A stretch of DNA of 22,611 bases from CAWBJP01 sp044867425 (GTDB taxonomy: Bacteria > Actinomycetota > Acidimicrobiia > IMCC26256 > BP-133), in contig JBIOUX010000069.1 in assembly GCA_044867425.1 (NCBI GenBank), forward strand, positions 1 through 22,611. The letters are read 5' to 3'. Below, in pieces: positions 11,664 to 20,081 of this stretch. The translations under genes were made by a program, and so were the position numbers. The notes below the pieces were generated by a model. That model searched no databases, was not told the DNA's origin, and was given only the letters and a program-made list of their open reading frames with translations. Numbering within the stretch: position 1 is the first letter of the stretch; each line of letters starts with the position of its first letter.

Positions 11664-13895
11664 TCACGTCCACCGGGCGGAGAGGTAGGCGAGGACGGGG
11701 ATGAGCACGCCGAGCATCATGCCGGGTACGGCGATACCGGAGTCGTTGAGGGCGAAGCCCAGGAGTCCGGCGACCAGGAGGCCGGCCAGCGCGGCTCGTA
11801 GTTGGGGAACCCGCCGTTGGATCTCCTTCAGAGCCGATGGCGAGCGGTAGACGAGGTAGGCCACGAAGGCCAGGGCGGCGGGAACCATGAGGGTCCAGGG
11901 GGACTTGGTCAACACCGAGAGGTTGGCGTCCGCTTTGCGCTCCACCACCTGGGTGAACGCACTCCACCCCTCGGCGTCGATCTGCTCCAGGAGACGCCCG
12001 AGATGGCTCCGTTGGGCCGACGGCCGGGAAAGGTCGAAGAGCGAGAAGGCGCCGAGGGCCAGCACCGTGGCGGCCACCCCCAGCACCGCCGTACGGACAC
12101 CGATCCGCGAACCGAGGAGGAGCCCCGACACCACCACGAAAGCGGGAGCAGCGGCGAGCACCCCGCCCACATCGGCGCCGAAGGCGGGCAGGCCGTCCAC
12201 CACCAGGGCGCCGGCCATCAGGGTCACGGCGAAGACGACCCCGCGCCGTCCGCCCAGCCAGCGGGCCCCGAAGGCACACAGCAGGAGCGTGGCGGTGACC
12301 AGTTGGGCGAAGGTCACGTTGTTGATCCCGGAGAACCGCCCGGCGACGATGGGCGAGTCGCCGAAGACGGTGTTGAGCTGGAGCCGCGATCCGGTCAGGG
12401 CACTACCGGCGATGACCGCCGCCACGACCACCAGGGCGATGCCCACGGGCAGGAGGTCCTCGAAGGACTCGCCGGCGTTCGCCCGTCGCAGGGTCCGGGA
12501 GCCGAAGGCCAGAACCATCGCCCCGCCGATGACAAAGGCGAGGTAGGCCGGCGTCCCCAGTTCCGAGAAACGCACCAGGCCGGCCAGGTAGCTCAGGGGG
12601 AGCGTGAACAGAAGCCACAGGGCGGCGACCTCCACGATTTCCCGCCACCGGCCCGGTTGCCGGCGCAGGACGACGACCGCCAGCAGCGCCAGTCCCAGCT
12701 GGGCGAACACGAAGCTCAGGCCCATGGGGGCGACGAGCCGGTCCCGGAACCGGGCTTCGGCCTCGGTGTCGATCAGGTAGCCCCGGCGGGAGGGCGCGTC
12801 ACCACCCCGGGCGCCGCTCTCCATGGGACGACCCTCCATGGAGGCGGGTCGCTCGATGGCGAGGAGGTCGAGGATGGTGGGAGCCACGTCGGCCAGGACC
12901 ACGAACCCCGAGCGCCGGGTGGACGCCGAGCGCAGGAGGGCGGGCGTCTGCCCCGGAAGCGACAGGGCGGCGACGGTCAGCCGGGCCTGGGCCTGAGGGG
13001 AGGCGGGGCCCACCACCACCACGGCGTGACGCTGGGGGTCGACCCGGGACAGGAGGGCGCCGGCGAGCTCGTCGGTCCAGGCCAGGGCGTGGCGGAGCAG
13101 GTCGGCGCGCCGGCGGGACCCGGCCAGCTGGGCATAGGCGTCGGCCCGGGCCAGGTCGGATGCCTCCACCAGCACCACCGAACGGTCCCGCCAGACCGCG
13201 TCGAACGCCGAGGTGACCGCATCCAGGTCAAGCCGGTGGCCCCAGGGGGCGTCGGGGTCCTGGCGCAGCAGGCCGGGATCGACGCGCCCGCCGGCCAGTG
13301 TCCCCCCCGGTGTCATGAGGGCCGCCACCGCCTGCCTTCCGTACCGGGTGGGGTCCCGGCCGGCGGGGGCCCGGTCGGCATTGGCCACCACGGCGGTCGA
13401 GACCCCCGCCCCGTCCAGCGCCGTCCCCAGGGCGCCCACCTCACCGCCGAAGAGGAGCCTGTCGTTCTCGGCGTGGTAACCGGCGATGGACAGGTGGACG
13501 GCGGCGCCTCCCGCCGGCCGCCCCGTTCGGCGCCGGAAGGCCTCGCCGGCGGTGCCCCCCTCGTACTCCTCGTCGGGCGCCAGGGCGAGACCGTCGACGT
13601 CGCGGGGAGCACCGGCCCGGGTGCCGGCGGAGATGGTGGCGTACCCCTCCCCCGGCGTGGTCCGGCGCCGAACCCCCCGCACGGCCAGGTTGGCGATGAC
13701 GGCGTTGTCGAGGAGCGCATCGAGCCGGGGCGTGTCACCCTTCCCGAGATCACTCCAGGCCAGGTGGGGTACCGACAGCACCAGCACCCGTTCGACGGCG
13801 GGCCGCTTCGCCGCCGCCTGAGGGGTGGGGAGAGCGGCGAGCAAGACCACAGCCGTCAACGCCGCCGCTCCCCACTTCACGCCGGCCCGGCCCAT
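11664..13895 (-). CDS. Large membrane protein with degenerate alkaline-phosphatase-like N-domain
   Basis: A 743-residue protein starting at ATG 13895, whose first base is the last of murJ's TGA (TGATG); TTG 13898 is an alternative. A signal-like segment (1-28) precedes an extracytoplasmic domain to about residue 385 with alkaline phosphatase superfamily layout: VLVLSVPHLAWSDL, TPRLDALLDNAVIANLAVRG, TTPGEGYATISAG, and a late VAPTILDLLAIERPASMEGRPM block typical of the family. The usual D-G of the first motif is P-H, and the usual D-H-G of the late metal motif reads GPASP, so metal binding and catalysis look compromised. The C-terminal half (about 390-743) has around ten membrane helices, including the stretch VAGRFSGINNVTFAQ. 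Position between murJ and a phosphoglycosyl transferase gene suggests work in lipid-linked envelope assembly. No specific function is claimed. Confidence 0.85.
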   Translation of the reverse strand: MGRAGVKWGAAALTAVVLLAALPTPQAAAKRPAVERVLVLSVPHLAWSDLGKGDTPRLDALLDNAVIANLAVRGVRRRTTPGEGYATISAGTRAGAPRDVDGLALAPDEEYEGGTAGEAFRRRTGRPAGGAAVHLSIAGYHAENDRLLFGGEVGALGTALDGAGVSTAVVANADRAPAGRDPTRYGRQAVAALMTPGGTLAGGRVDPGLLRQDPDAPWGHRLDLDAVTSAFDAVWRDRSVVLVEASDLARADAYAQLAGSRRRADLLRHALAWTDELAGALLSRVDPQRHAVVVVGPASPQAQARLTVAALSLPGQTPALLRSASTRRSGFVVLADVAPTILDLLAIERPASMEGRPMESGARGGDAPSRRGYLIDTEAEARFRDRLVAPMGLSFVFAQLGLALLAVVVLRRQPGRWREIVEVAALWLLFTLPLSYLAGLVRFSELGTPAYLAFVIGGAMVLAFGSRTLRRANAGESFEDLLPVGIALVVVAAVIAGSALTGSRLQLNTVFGDSPIVAGRFSGINNVTFAQLVTATLLLCAFGARWLGGRRGVVFAVTLMAGALVVDGLPAFGADVGGVLAAAPAFVVVSGLLLGSRIGVRTAVLGVAATVLALGAFSLFDLSRPSAQRSHLGRLLEQIDAEGWSAFTQVVERKADANLSVLTKSPWTLMVPAALAFVAYLVYRSPSALKEIQRRVPQLRAALAGLLVAGLLGFALNDSGIAVPGMMLGVLIPVLAYLSARWT

Positions 13896-15427
13896 CAACG
13901 GCCGGTCAGATCCAAGGCGGCGACGGCCGCCATCCCCAGGGCGCCCAGCACCCCGGAGAGCACCAGGTTCCTGACCATGGTGGCGGGCCGGAGACGCTCA
14001 CCCGTGCGGCGGGCCAGTCCGGCTCCGAGCCAGCAGGCTCCCACCAGGTAGGAGAGGCTGTGGGCGGCGCCCATGCCGGCCAGCCGGGCCTCCCCGGACA
14101 GCCACAATCCGGCCATGCCCATACCGCCCGCCCCCAGGGCGGCCGAGCCGAGGGCGACCATCGCCGGGGACCGGCCCTCTCCCAGCGCGTAGTGGGCCCG
14201 GACGAACAGCAGGAAGGCGCCATAGGGCAGCAGTCCGGCGGCCAGCCCGGCCAGCGCCCAGCCGATGAGGCGCCCACCCTCGGCGGAGGTCTGCCCGAAC
14301 GCCAGCGCCTCCATCAGCGGCGGGGCGAGCACGACTCCGGCCACGCTCACCGGCACCACCAGGGTCGTCATCCGGCCCAGCGCCCAGCGCAGCCGGCGCC
14401 CGAAGGCACCCAGCTCGCCGGCCTCGCCGGCCAGCTCCGGCAGCACGGCGGTGATGAGCGGGAGGGAGAGCACGGCGTAGGGCACCAGGAAGCAGGCGAA
14501 GGCCACCTGGTAGGCCACCACCCCGCCCGTCACCCCCATCCCCACGAGCAGCGCCGCGCCCAGCAGGATGCCGGTGCCGGCGTGCTGGAGCCCAGCCCAC
14601 CCCGACAGGCGGACGGCCCGTCGGAAGCTCTCGTGGACACCCCGAGCCCCGGGGTCGGGATGGTCGCGGCCGAGGCGGGGCCGGAGCCGGAACCCGGTGC
14701 GCCACAGGGCGACGGCGGGAATCCCGACGAAGGCGGCCACGCCCAGAGTGCCGGCCGCCCCCAGCAGCAGCTTCTCGGCCAGGGTGAGGTCGAAGTCGGT
14801 GCCCGGACCGTGCAGGACCCGGAAGGCGCCCAGGGCGGCCACCATCACCACGGTGTTGCCGATGGGAGCCACGGCCGTCACGGTGAAGTGGCGCTGGGCG
14901 TGGAGGACGGCGGTGGCCACCGCCCCGTAGGTGTAGAGCAGCACCTGGGGGATGAAGAGGCGGAGGAGGAAGGTGGCCAGCGCCCGCTGATCGGCAGCCA
15001 CCACCGCGTCGGCGGTCCCGGCAGTGAGCAGCCGGGCCAGGGCGGGAGCGGCCAGGACGCCGGCGGCACAGAGCGGCACGAGGACCGCCAGCGCCCAGCC
15101 GAGCAGCGCCCCGCCCAGACCTTCCGCCCCCCTCCGTCCGGGCTCGGCCCCCCCGCCATCGAGCAGCTCCACGAAGGCGGGCACCAGCACGGCCGACAAG
15201 GCCCCGGCGGCCAGCAGGTCGAAGAGGACGTTGGACACCGAGTTCGAGGCGGAGAAGGTATTGCCCAGGTCGGTGGTGCCCAGGACGGCGGCGATGACCA
15301 GGACCCGTCCGAAGCCGAGCACCCGGGAGAGGGCGGTGGCCGCCCCCATCACCGCCGCAGCCCGGGTAACGGGCCGCTCTGACCCTTCGCTCTCGCTGCC
15401 CTCCCGCTCGCTCCTGTCCACCCTCAT
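13895..15427 (-). CDS. murJ: Lipid II flippase MurJ (MviN family)
   Basis: A 510-residue membrane protein of MurJ length with about 13-14 helices. The N-terminus carries a short charged tail, then AAAVMGAATALSRVLGFGRVLVIAAVLG and the MurJ hallmark NTFSASNSVSNVLFDLLAAGALSAVLVPAF. MurJ belongs to the MOP exporter superfamily and moves lipid II across the cytoplasmic membrane for peptidoglycan synthesis. Here the C-terminus ends soon after the last helix, without the long kinase-like and extracellular extension found in mycobacterial MviN. Start ATG 15427 overlaps the steB/mctB stop (ATGA), and its own stop overlaps the next gene, so translation is coupled across four envelope genes. The family is secure; paralogues elsewhere in the genome cannot be excluded. 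Confidence 0.92.
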   Translation of the reverse strand: MRVDRSEREGSESEGSERPVTRAAAVMGAATALSRVLGFGRVLVIAAVLGTTDLGNTFSASNSVSNVLFDLLAAGALSAVLVPAFVELLDGGGAEPGRRGAEGLGGALLGWALAVLVPLCAAGVLAAPALARLLTAGTADAVVAADQRALATFLLRLFIPQVLLYTYGAVATAVLHAQRHFTVTAVAPIGNTVVMVAALGAFRVLHGPGTDFDLTLAEKLLLGAAGTLGVAAFVGIPAVALWRTGFRLRPRLGRDHPDPGARGVHESFRRAVRLSGWAGLQHAGTGILLGAALLVGMGVTGGVVAYQVAFACFLVPYAVLSLPLITAVLPELAGEAGELGAFGRRLRWALGRMTTLVVPVSVAGVVLAPPLMEALAFGQTSAEGGRLIGWALAGLAAGLLPYGAFLLFVRAHYALGEGRSPAMVALGSAALGAGGMGMAGLWLSGEARLAGMGAAHSLSYLVGACWLGAGLARRTGERLRPATMVRNLVLSGVLGALGMAAVAALDLTGR

Positions 15428-16383
15428 GCGCCGGGCCCCGGCGGAACGGGCTCCGGCAGCTGCCGGCTGGCGCCGGGACCCTCTCCGTAGTGGCCAGCCT
15501 GGCCCCTCCCCAGCTCATCGAGCGCCAGGGCCAGGGCGGCCCGGCCCTGGGGCTGTTCGACATCGTCGACCGTGGCCACCCGGGTGACGAGGGCCTGGTC
15601 GTCCCGCACGCCGGCCACGATTGCCCCCCGGGCTGGGGCCGACTTGGCTTCGCTGAACACCTCGCCCAGGACCACCATGGCGCCGGCCACCTGGAGGGAC
15701 CGGATGAGGGGCAGGGAGACCACGTCGGGCCGCAACCTTCCTCGGGTGCCGTCGATCACGAGGACCCGGGAGCCGGAGGTGGGGTAGCGGGTGGGCTCGA
15801 ACTCACCCCCCATGGCGTCAAAGGTGACGAAACCGGCGGTGCCCATCCCGAGCAGCAGGTCACCCGAGCCCGGCTGGTTCCTGGGCGCTTCGGGACCGAT
15901 CGCCAGCCGGCGGCCCAGGGCCTCGATGGCCGACCGGCGCAGGTCCGCACCCTTCTGGAACGGGTCGCCCAGCACCTCACCCAGCTTGATCTCGGCGCTG
16001 ACGTCCGGCAGGGCCAGGGCCGGTTCCAGCCACACCACCCCGTGGACGACGGCACCCCCGCCCCGCAGGACGTCGGCGGTCCCGCGCACGGCGGCTTCGT
16101 CGACCCCCCGGATGGCGACCATCGCCACCGGTACCCCCTTCAGCCGCTCACCGACGAGCAGTGGGAGGGCCTGCTCGGCGTAACCCTCCAGGAGGTCGAG
16201 CCGGGCCTTGAGGGCGAGGTTCTCGTCCCGGGTCTTGTCCGCCCGATCCCCCACCGTCGAGATGCGGGCCTCGAGCCCGTTCACGATGGCCCGGTCGATG
16301 ACGGTGGCGCCCATCATCACCCCGAGGGCGAGGGCGAGGAACACCGCGACCAGCGAGACCAGATGGAACCTGAAGTTGATCAA
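15424..16383 (-). CDS. SteB / MctB-family membrane protein (DUF3186, copper transporter family)
   Basis: A 319-residue protein starting at TTG 16383, which overlaps the steA stop as TTGA. The start is fixed by the family N-terminus INFRFHLVSLVAVFLALALGV, the hallmark of MctB/SteB (Rv1698 and Cg1604 family). The frame stays open further upstream, but that sequence is not family-like. One N-terminal helix (about 5-26) is followed by a probable coiled coil (LEARISTVGDRADKTRDENLALKARLDLLEG) and an extracytoplasmic alpha/beta domain containing MGTAGFVTFDAMGG and SRVLVIDGTRGRL. Mycobacterial MctB was linked to copper efflux, and corynebacterial SteB forms a complex with SteA at the division septum. 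No clear copper-binding Cys or Met cluster is visible, and the neighbours steA and murJ favour the division role here. Confidence 0.87.
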   Translation of the reverse strand: MINFRFHLVSLVAVFLALALGVMMGATVIDRAIVNGLEARISTVGDRADKTRDENLALKARLDLLEGYAEQALPLLVGERLKGVPVAMVAIRGVDEAAVRGTADVLRGGGAVVHGVVWLEPALALPDVSAEIKLGEVLGDPFQKGADLRRSAIEALGRRLAIGPEAPRNQPGSGDLLLGMGTAGFVTFDAMGGEFEPTRYPTSGSRVLVIDGTRGRLRPDVVSLPLIRSLQVAGAMVVLGEVFSEAKSAPARGAIVAGVRDDQALVTRVATVDDVEQPQGRAALALALDELGRGQAGHYGEGPGASRQLPEPVPPGPGA

Positions 16384-17540
16384 CCGCCCACAGTGTCTAC
16401 CAGAGACAGCCAGGCGTCGCGCATCACCACCCAGGCGCCCTGCCAGAAGACGTGGAGCGGTTCGGACACCACGGTGACGGCGAGCATGGCCAGCAGGGCC
16501 GCCGCCACCAGCATGGCCAGGTCCCTCCGGCGCAGGTGGGATTGGTAGAGGCGGCTCACCCCCTTGGCGTCGACCAGGAGGGGGCCGAGGCGCAGACGGG
16601 TGAGGAAGGTCGACGCCATGCCGGCCCGGCCCTTGTCGAGGAACTCGACCATGCTGGCGTGCGTGCCCACGGCCACGATGAGGGCGGCGCCGGCCTCGGC
16701 CGCCAGCAGCATGGCCACGTCCTCGCTGGTGCCCTCGGCCACGAACTCGGCGTAGGGGACGCCCCACTCGAGGAGGTTCTCCCGGCCCGGGGCCCGCCCG
16801 TCGGGGTGGACGTGATGGACGAGCTCGGCTCCGCAGGCCAGGGCCGTCTCCGAAACCGAGTCGAAGTCGCCCACGATCACGTCGGGCACGAGATCCCGCT
16901 CCAGGAGGGCATCGGCTCCGCCGTCGACGGCCACCAGCACTGGAGAGAACTCGCGGATGTAGGGCCGGAGATGGTCCAGGTCGGACCGGTAGTCATGGCC
17001 CCGCACCACCACCAGCACGTGACGGCCACGAAAGTCGCAGGCCAGCGCGGGCAGGTCGAGGGGAGCGAAGGTGAACTGCGCCTCCTTCTTGATGTACTCC
17101 AAGGTGTTGGTGGCGAACGCCTCCAGCTCCACGCCGATGGCGGCCCGGGCCAGCACCAGACGGGCCTCCAGATCAGAGGCGTCCTGGAGCTCGCCCCGGC
17201 CCAGCAGCTCGTCGCCCCGCCACAGCTCGTCGCCCACCAGGCGCAGCTCGTCGCCTTCCAGCACCGTGTCGAGGAGGCCCGAACCCAACCCATCGATGAG
17301 AGGGATGCCCGCCTCCACGATGAGCGATGGACCGGAGTTGGGGTAGCGGCCGGTGAAGGAGGCGGAGGCGTTGACCACCGCCGACACCCCGACCCGGATG
17401 AGACCCTCGGCCGCCACCCGGTCGAGGTCGGCGTGGTCGATCACGGCCACCTCGCCGGGCCGGGCCCGTTTGATCAGATCCTTGGTGCGCCGGTCCACCC
17501 GGGCGTGGCCGGTGGCGATGGTGGTGCGCTGGAGGGGCAT
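16380..17540 (-). CDS. steA: SteA, cytokinetic ring protein with thiamine-pyrophosphokinase-like fold
   Basis: A 386-residue protein with good ribosome signal AAGGCAGGA before ATG 17540. The N-terminal region (RTTIATGHARVDRRTKDLIKRARPGEVAVIDHADLDRVAAEGL) and NASASFTGRYPNSGP are typical of the SteA family (Rv1697, Cg1603). The middle carries the TPK-like motif DVIVGDFDSVSE around residues 217-228. C-terminal residues about 340-362 form a membrane helix, followed by a short amphipathic tail. SteA pairs with SteB in corynebacteria to localise at the septum and support cell separation. Here it lies 16 bases after nadK, where mycobacteria have recN in between, and overlaps steB/mctB. It is older annotation to call it a thiamine pyrophosphokinase; kinase activity is doubtful. 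Confidence 0.88.
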   Translation of the reverse strand: MPLQRTTIATGHARVDRRTKDLIKRARPGEVAVIDHADLDRVAAEGLIRVGVSAVVNASASFTGRYPNSGPSLIVEAGIPLIDGLGSGLLDTVLEGDELRLVGDELWRGDELLGRGELQDASDLEARLVLARAAIGVELEAFATNTLEYIKKEAQFTFAPLDLPALACDFRGRHVLVVVRGHDYRSDLDHLRPYIREFSPVLVAVDGGADALLERDLVPDVIVGDFDSVSETALACGAELVHHVHPDGRAPGRENLLEWGVPYAEFVAEGTSEDVAMLLAAEAGAALIVAVGTHASMVEFLDKGRAGMASTFLTRLRLGPLLVDAKGVSRLYQSHLRRRDLAMLVAAALLAMLAVTVVSEPLHVFWQGAWVVMRDAWLSLVDTVGG

Positions 17541-17556
17541 GCGTCCTGCCTTTTGG

Positions 17557-18411
17557 TCAGCGATCGGCCAGGCCGAACTTGGTCTTCAGGAGCTGGTGGA
17601 AGTCACGGGGGACGAAGGTGATGAGGCGGGCGGGCATCGGCCCCTCGCTGCATTCGACCACATCGCCGGCCGAGAGGTTCCCGACTTCCCGGCCGTCGAA
17701 CACAAGTCCGACGGGGGCGGGCCCGGTGACCTCGAAGGCGAGCGTCTCGTCGGCGCCGAGTACCAGGGGATGGTCAAAGAGCATGTGGGGGGAGACGGGG
17801 GTGAGGAGGAGGCAACGGTGTCCGGGGGAGACGATGGGGCCGCGGGCGGAGAAGTTGTAGGCGGTGGAACCTGTCGGTGTGGCCACGATCACCCCGTCAG
17901 CGGCGTAGGTGGTGAAGAACTTCCCATTCACGGTCACGGCCAATCGCACGAGATGCCCGCTTGACACCTTTTCCAGAACCGCTTCATTCAGAGCCAGCCA
18001 GGTACCGCCGGCTGGACCCTCGGAGGTGACGGTGACCGAGAGCACCATCCGCTCCGACACCAGGTAGTCCCCGGCCAGGACCCGCTCGAGGCCCCACTCC
18101 AGGTGCTCGGGGTCGATCTCGGTCAGGAAGCCGAGGTGGCCCATGTTCACCCCCAGGACGGGAACGCCCTCGGACCCGACCAGGTCGACCGTCCGCAGCA
18201 TGGTGCCGTCGCCCCCCAGGGAAACTGCGAAGGTGAGCCCGGGGGCGAAGTGACCGGGGGCGGCGAAGCGCTCGAGTCCGGTCACGGCGGCGTCGGCGGC
18301 CGGCACCCGGACCTTGACCCCGGCTCGCTCCAGCCACTCGGCGGCCCGCTCGGCCACCGCCTTGGCCCGGGCGTGGTGGGGCACGAGCCCGACGACGATG
18401 TCGCCCGTCAC
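17557..18411 (-). CDS. nadK: NAD kinase
   Basis: A 284-residue protein starting at GTG 18411, overlapping the tlyA stop (GTGA). Motifs are complete: GGDGT at residues 66-70 (catalytic and nucleotide binding), NMGHLGFL, the NE pair at 142-143 in ALNEAVL, and ATPTGSTAY at 177-185. It phosphorylates NAD to NADP using ATP or polyphosphate in the cytoplasm. An AGGGA stretch upstream within tlyA can serve as ribosome site. tlyA-nadK is the order in mycobacteria (Rv1694-Rv1695). The adjacent recN found there is missing. The call is secure. Confidence 0.95.
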   Translation of the reverse strand: MTGDIVVGLVPHHARAKAVAERAAEWLERAGVKVRVPAADAAVTGLERFAAPGHFAPGLTFAVSLGGDGTMLRTVDLVGSEGVPVLGVNMGHLGFLTEIDPEHLEWGLERVLAGDYLVSERMVLSVTVTSEGPAGGTWLALNEAVLEKVSSGHLVRLAVTVNGKFFTTYAADGVIVATPTGSTAYNFSARGPIVSPGHRCLLLTPVSPHMLFDHPLVLGADETLAFEVTGPAPVGLVFDGREVGNLSAGDVVECSEGPMPARLITFVPRDFHQLLKTKFGLADR

Positions 18412-19220
18412 AAGCTTTGTCCCTGGGTCACGGCGGCTTCGATGTCGTCGGGCCCGGCGTATCCCGGCTGGTCCGGCGCCAGCCCGGCGGCCGGCCGGAA
18501 ATGGGCCAGGAACTCCACGTTGCCCGAGGCGCCTCGCAGCGGCGATGCCATCACGCCGACCATCATGAGCCCTTCGGCGGCCAGTGCGTCGGACACTTCG
18601 GCCAGGACCCGGCGGTGCACGGCCGGGTCGGAGACGATGCCGCCCCGTCCCACCTCACCCCGACCGGCCTCGAACTGGGGCTTGACCAGGAAGACGGCCT
18701 CGGCGGTGGCGCCGGCCAGCACGCCGGCGAGGGCGGGGGCCACCACCCGCAGCGAGATGAAGGAGAGGTCGGCGACGGCCACGTCGACCGGACCGCCGAT
18801 GTCGGTGGCGGTGAGGTTCCGGACGTTGCTGCCCTCCTTGACCACCACCCGGGGATCGGTGCGCAGCGACCAGGCCAGCTGGCCGTGGCCGACGTCGACG
18901 GCCACGACCCCGGCCGCCCCCCGTTGCAGGAGGCAGTCGGTGAAGCCGCCGGTGGAGGCGCCGGCATCCAGCGCCCGGCGGCCGGCCACGTCGATGCCGA
19001 AGTGCTCGAGGGCGGCGTCGAGCTTGTCGCCGCCCCGGGACACGAAACGCGGCGGGGGTCCGGCCAGGTGGATGGGTTCGGCCGCGCCGACCAGGCGCGA
19101 CGGACGGTCGGCCAGCGTGCCGGAGACGAGGACCCGTCCAGCGCCGATGGCCTGCTGAGCGCGGGCTCGGCTCTCCACCAGCCCTCGACGTACCAGCTCG
19201 GTGTCAAGCCGGCGTCGCAT
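18408..19220 (-). CDS. tlyA: TlyA-family rRNA 2'-O-methyltransferase
   Basis: A 270-residue protein, the normal TlyA length. Residues 1-60 are an S4 RNA-binding domain (RRRLDTELVRRGLVESRARAQQAI). Residues from about 60 form a FtsJ/RrmJ-like methyltransferase: FVSRGGDKLDAAL (catalytic Lys), SAM-binding loop DAGASTGGFTDCLL, VADLSFISLR, VKPQFEAG and NVEFLAHF, giving the K-D-K-E tetrad of 2'-O-methyltransferases. Mycobacterial TlyA methylates cytidines in 16S and 23S rRNA and determines capreomycin sensitivity; equivalent activity is likely here. ATG 19220 has AGGG eight bases upstream. It appears to be the first gene of the minus-strand operon, with a divergent promoter region of 81 bases shared with the rhomboid gene. 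Confidence 0.93.
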   Translation of the reverse strand: MRRRLDTELVRRGLVESRARAQQAIGAGRVLVSGTLADRPSRLVGAAEPIHLAGPPPRFVSRGGDKLDAALEHFGIDVAGRRALDAGASTGGFTDCLLQRGAAGVVAVDVGHGQLAWSLRTDPRVVVKEGSNVRNLTATDIGGPVDVAVADLSFISLRVVAPALAGVLAGATAEAVFLVKPQFEAGRGEVGRGGIVSDPAVHRRVLAEVSDALAAEGLMMVGVMASPLRGASGNVEFLAHFRPAAGLAPDQPGYAGPDDIEAAVTQGQSL

Positions 19221-19286
19221 CGCGACCCTGCTCGATGTTCAGCCCTCCGCGTGCGGCCCCCTCCTGGGCGAGGTTACCAGCGGCGG

Positions 19287-19292
19287 TAGTGT
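19287..19292 (+). promoter_or_regulatory. Possible -10 element of rhomboid gene
   Basis: TAGTGT at 19287-19292 would place transcription initiation within a few bases of ATG 19302, giving a leaderless or nearly leaderless mRNA. This fits the weak ribosome site (GAACGGAC). No good -35 is visible, so this is tentative. Confidence 0.3.
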
Positions 19293-19301
19293 CGAACGGA
19301 C

Positions 19302-20081
19302 ATGGTCATCCCTCTGCGTGACGACAACCCGACCCACACGAGGCCCGTGGTGACCCTGGGTCTCATCATCGCCTGCGTGGTCATCTACTTCGCCCTCCAG
19401 CCCCAGGACCCGGATGGCAGCGAGCGGTTCCTCTACGAGTACGCCGCCATCCCCTGCGAAGTGAGCCACGGCGAGCCGCTCTCCGAGGAACTGGTGGCCG
19501 AATGCGCCAGCGACCGGGTGCTGGCCGGCCCGCTCGACGACCAACCCCTCTTCCCCGACAAGCACCCCTATCTGTCCGTGCTGTTCTCCATGTTCTTCCA
19601 CGGGTCGATCCTGCACCTGGGCGGCAACATGCTCTTCCTGTGGATCTTCGGGAACAACATCGAGGATCGCCTGGGGAAGTTCGGGTACCTCGCCTTCTAC
19701 CTGTTGACGGGGTTCGTCGCCGCCGCCGCCCACATCGCCACCCAGCCCGACTCCGTCGCCCCGGTGGTCGGCGCCTCGGGGGCCATCGCCGGGGTCATGG
19801 GCGCCTACCTGGTGTTCTTCCCCCACGCCCGGATCCTCACCATCATCCCGCTGTTCATCTTCATCCAGTTCGTCTACCTGCCCGCCTACATCGTGCTCAT
19901 CGCCTGGTTCGGACTCCAGTTCCTCACCAACGTGGACTCGGGGGTGGCGGTGATGGCTCACATCGGCGGGTTCGTGGCGGGGGCGGGCATCGCCCTCCTG
20001 CTCCGGCCCTTCCTGAGCCGGCCGATGCGCCGGCCCCCGCCCGAACCCGGCTTCGGCAACTTTCCCAACCCCTACCGCTGA
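19302..20081 (+). CDS. Rhomboid-family intramembrane serine protease
   Basis: A 259-residue membrane protein with about six helices. Rhomboid motifs are complete: H105-L-G-G-N109 in HLGGNMLFLWIFG, the nucleophile S159 in GASGAIAGVMG, and the catalytic H220 in MAHIGGFVAG. The first helix (17-33) is followed by a roughly 50-residue extracytoplasmic loop with two cysteines (C52 in IPCEV and C68 in ECASD) that may pair. It cleaves membrane proteins within or near the membrane; the substrate is unknown. It is oriented opposite to both neighbours and interrupts a gene order otherwise like mycobacteria, where HAD phosphatase and tlyA lie close on one strand. Its stop overlaps the convergent HAD gene by ten bases. 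A substrate among the tail-anchored surface proteins in this window is possible but speculative. Confidence 0.93.
   Translation: MVIPLRDDNPTHTRPVVTLGLIIACVVIYFALQPQDPDGSERFLYEYAAIPCEVSHGEPLSEELVAECASDRVLAGPLDDQPLFPDKHPYLSVLFSMFFHGSILHLGGNMLFLWIFGNNIEDRLGKFGYLAFYLLTGFVAAAAHIATQPDSVAPVVGASGAIAGVMGAYLVFFPHARILTIIPLFIFIQFVYLPAYIVLIAWFGLQFLTNVDSGVAVMAHIGGFVAGAGIALLLRPFLSRPMRRPPPEPGFGNFPNPYR

Noticed and set aside
11802..14051. Long plus-strand open frame (about 749 codons) opposite the phosphatase-like gene
   Set aside because: Composition is Gly/His/Gln/Arg-rich, typical of the antisense of a GC-rich gene, while the minus-strand frame has a signal peptide, domain motifs and membrane helices.
16384..16767. 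Extended N-terminus for the SteB/MctB protein
   Set aside because: The frame is open upstream, but the translation is Arg/Gly/Pro/His-rich antisense-like sequence inside steA; the family N-terminus begins at TTG 16383.
15490..17621. Plus-strand open frames opposite steA and steB/mctB
   Set aside because: No conserved motifs, and they are antisense to well-recognised family proteins.
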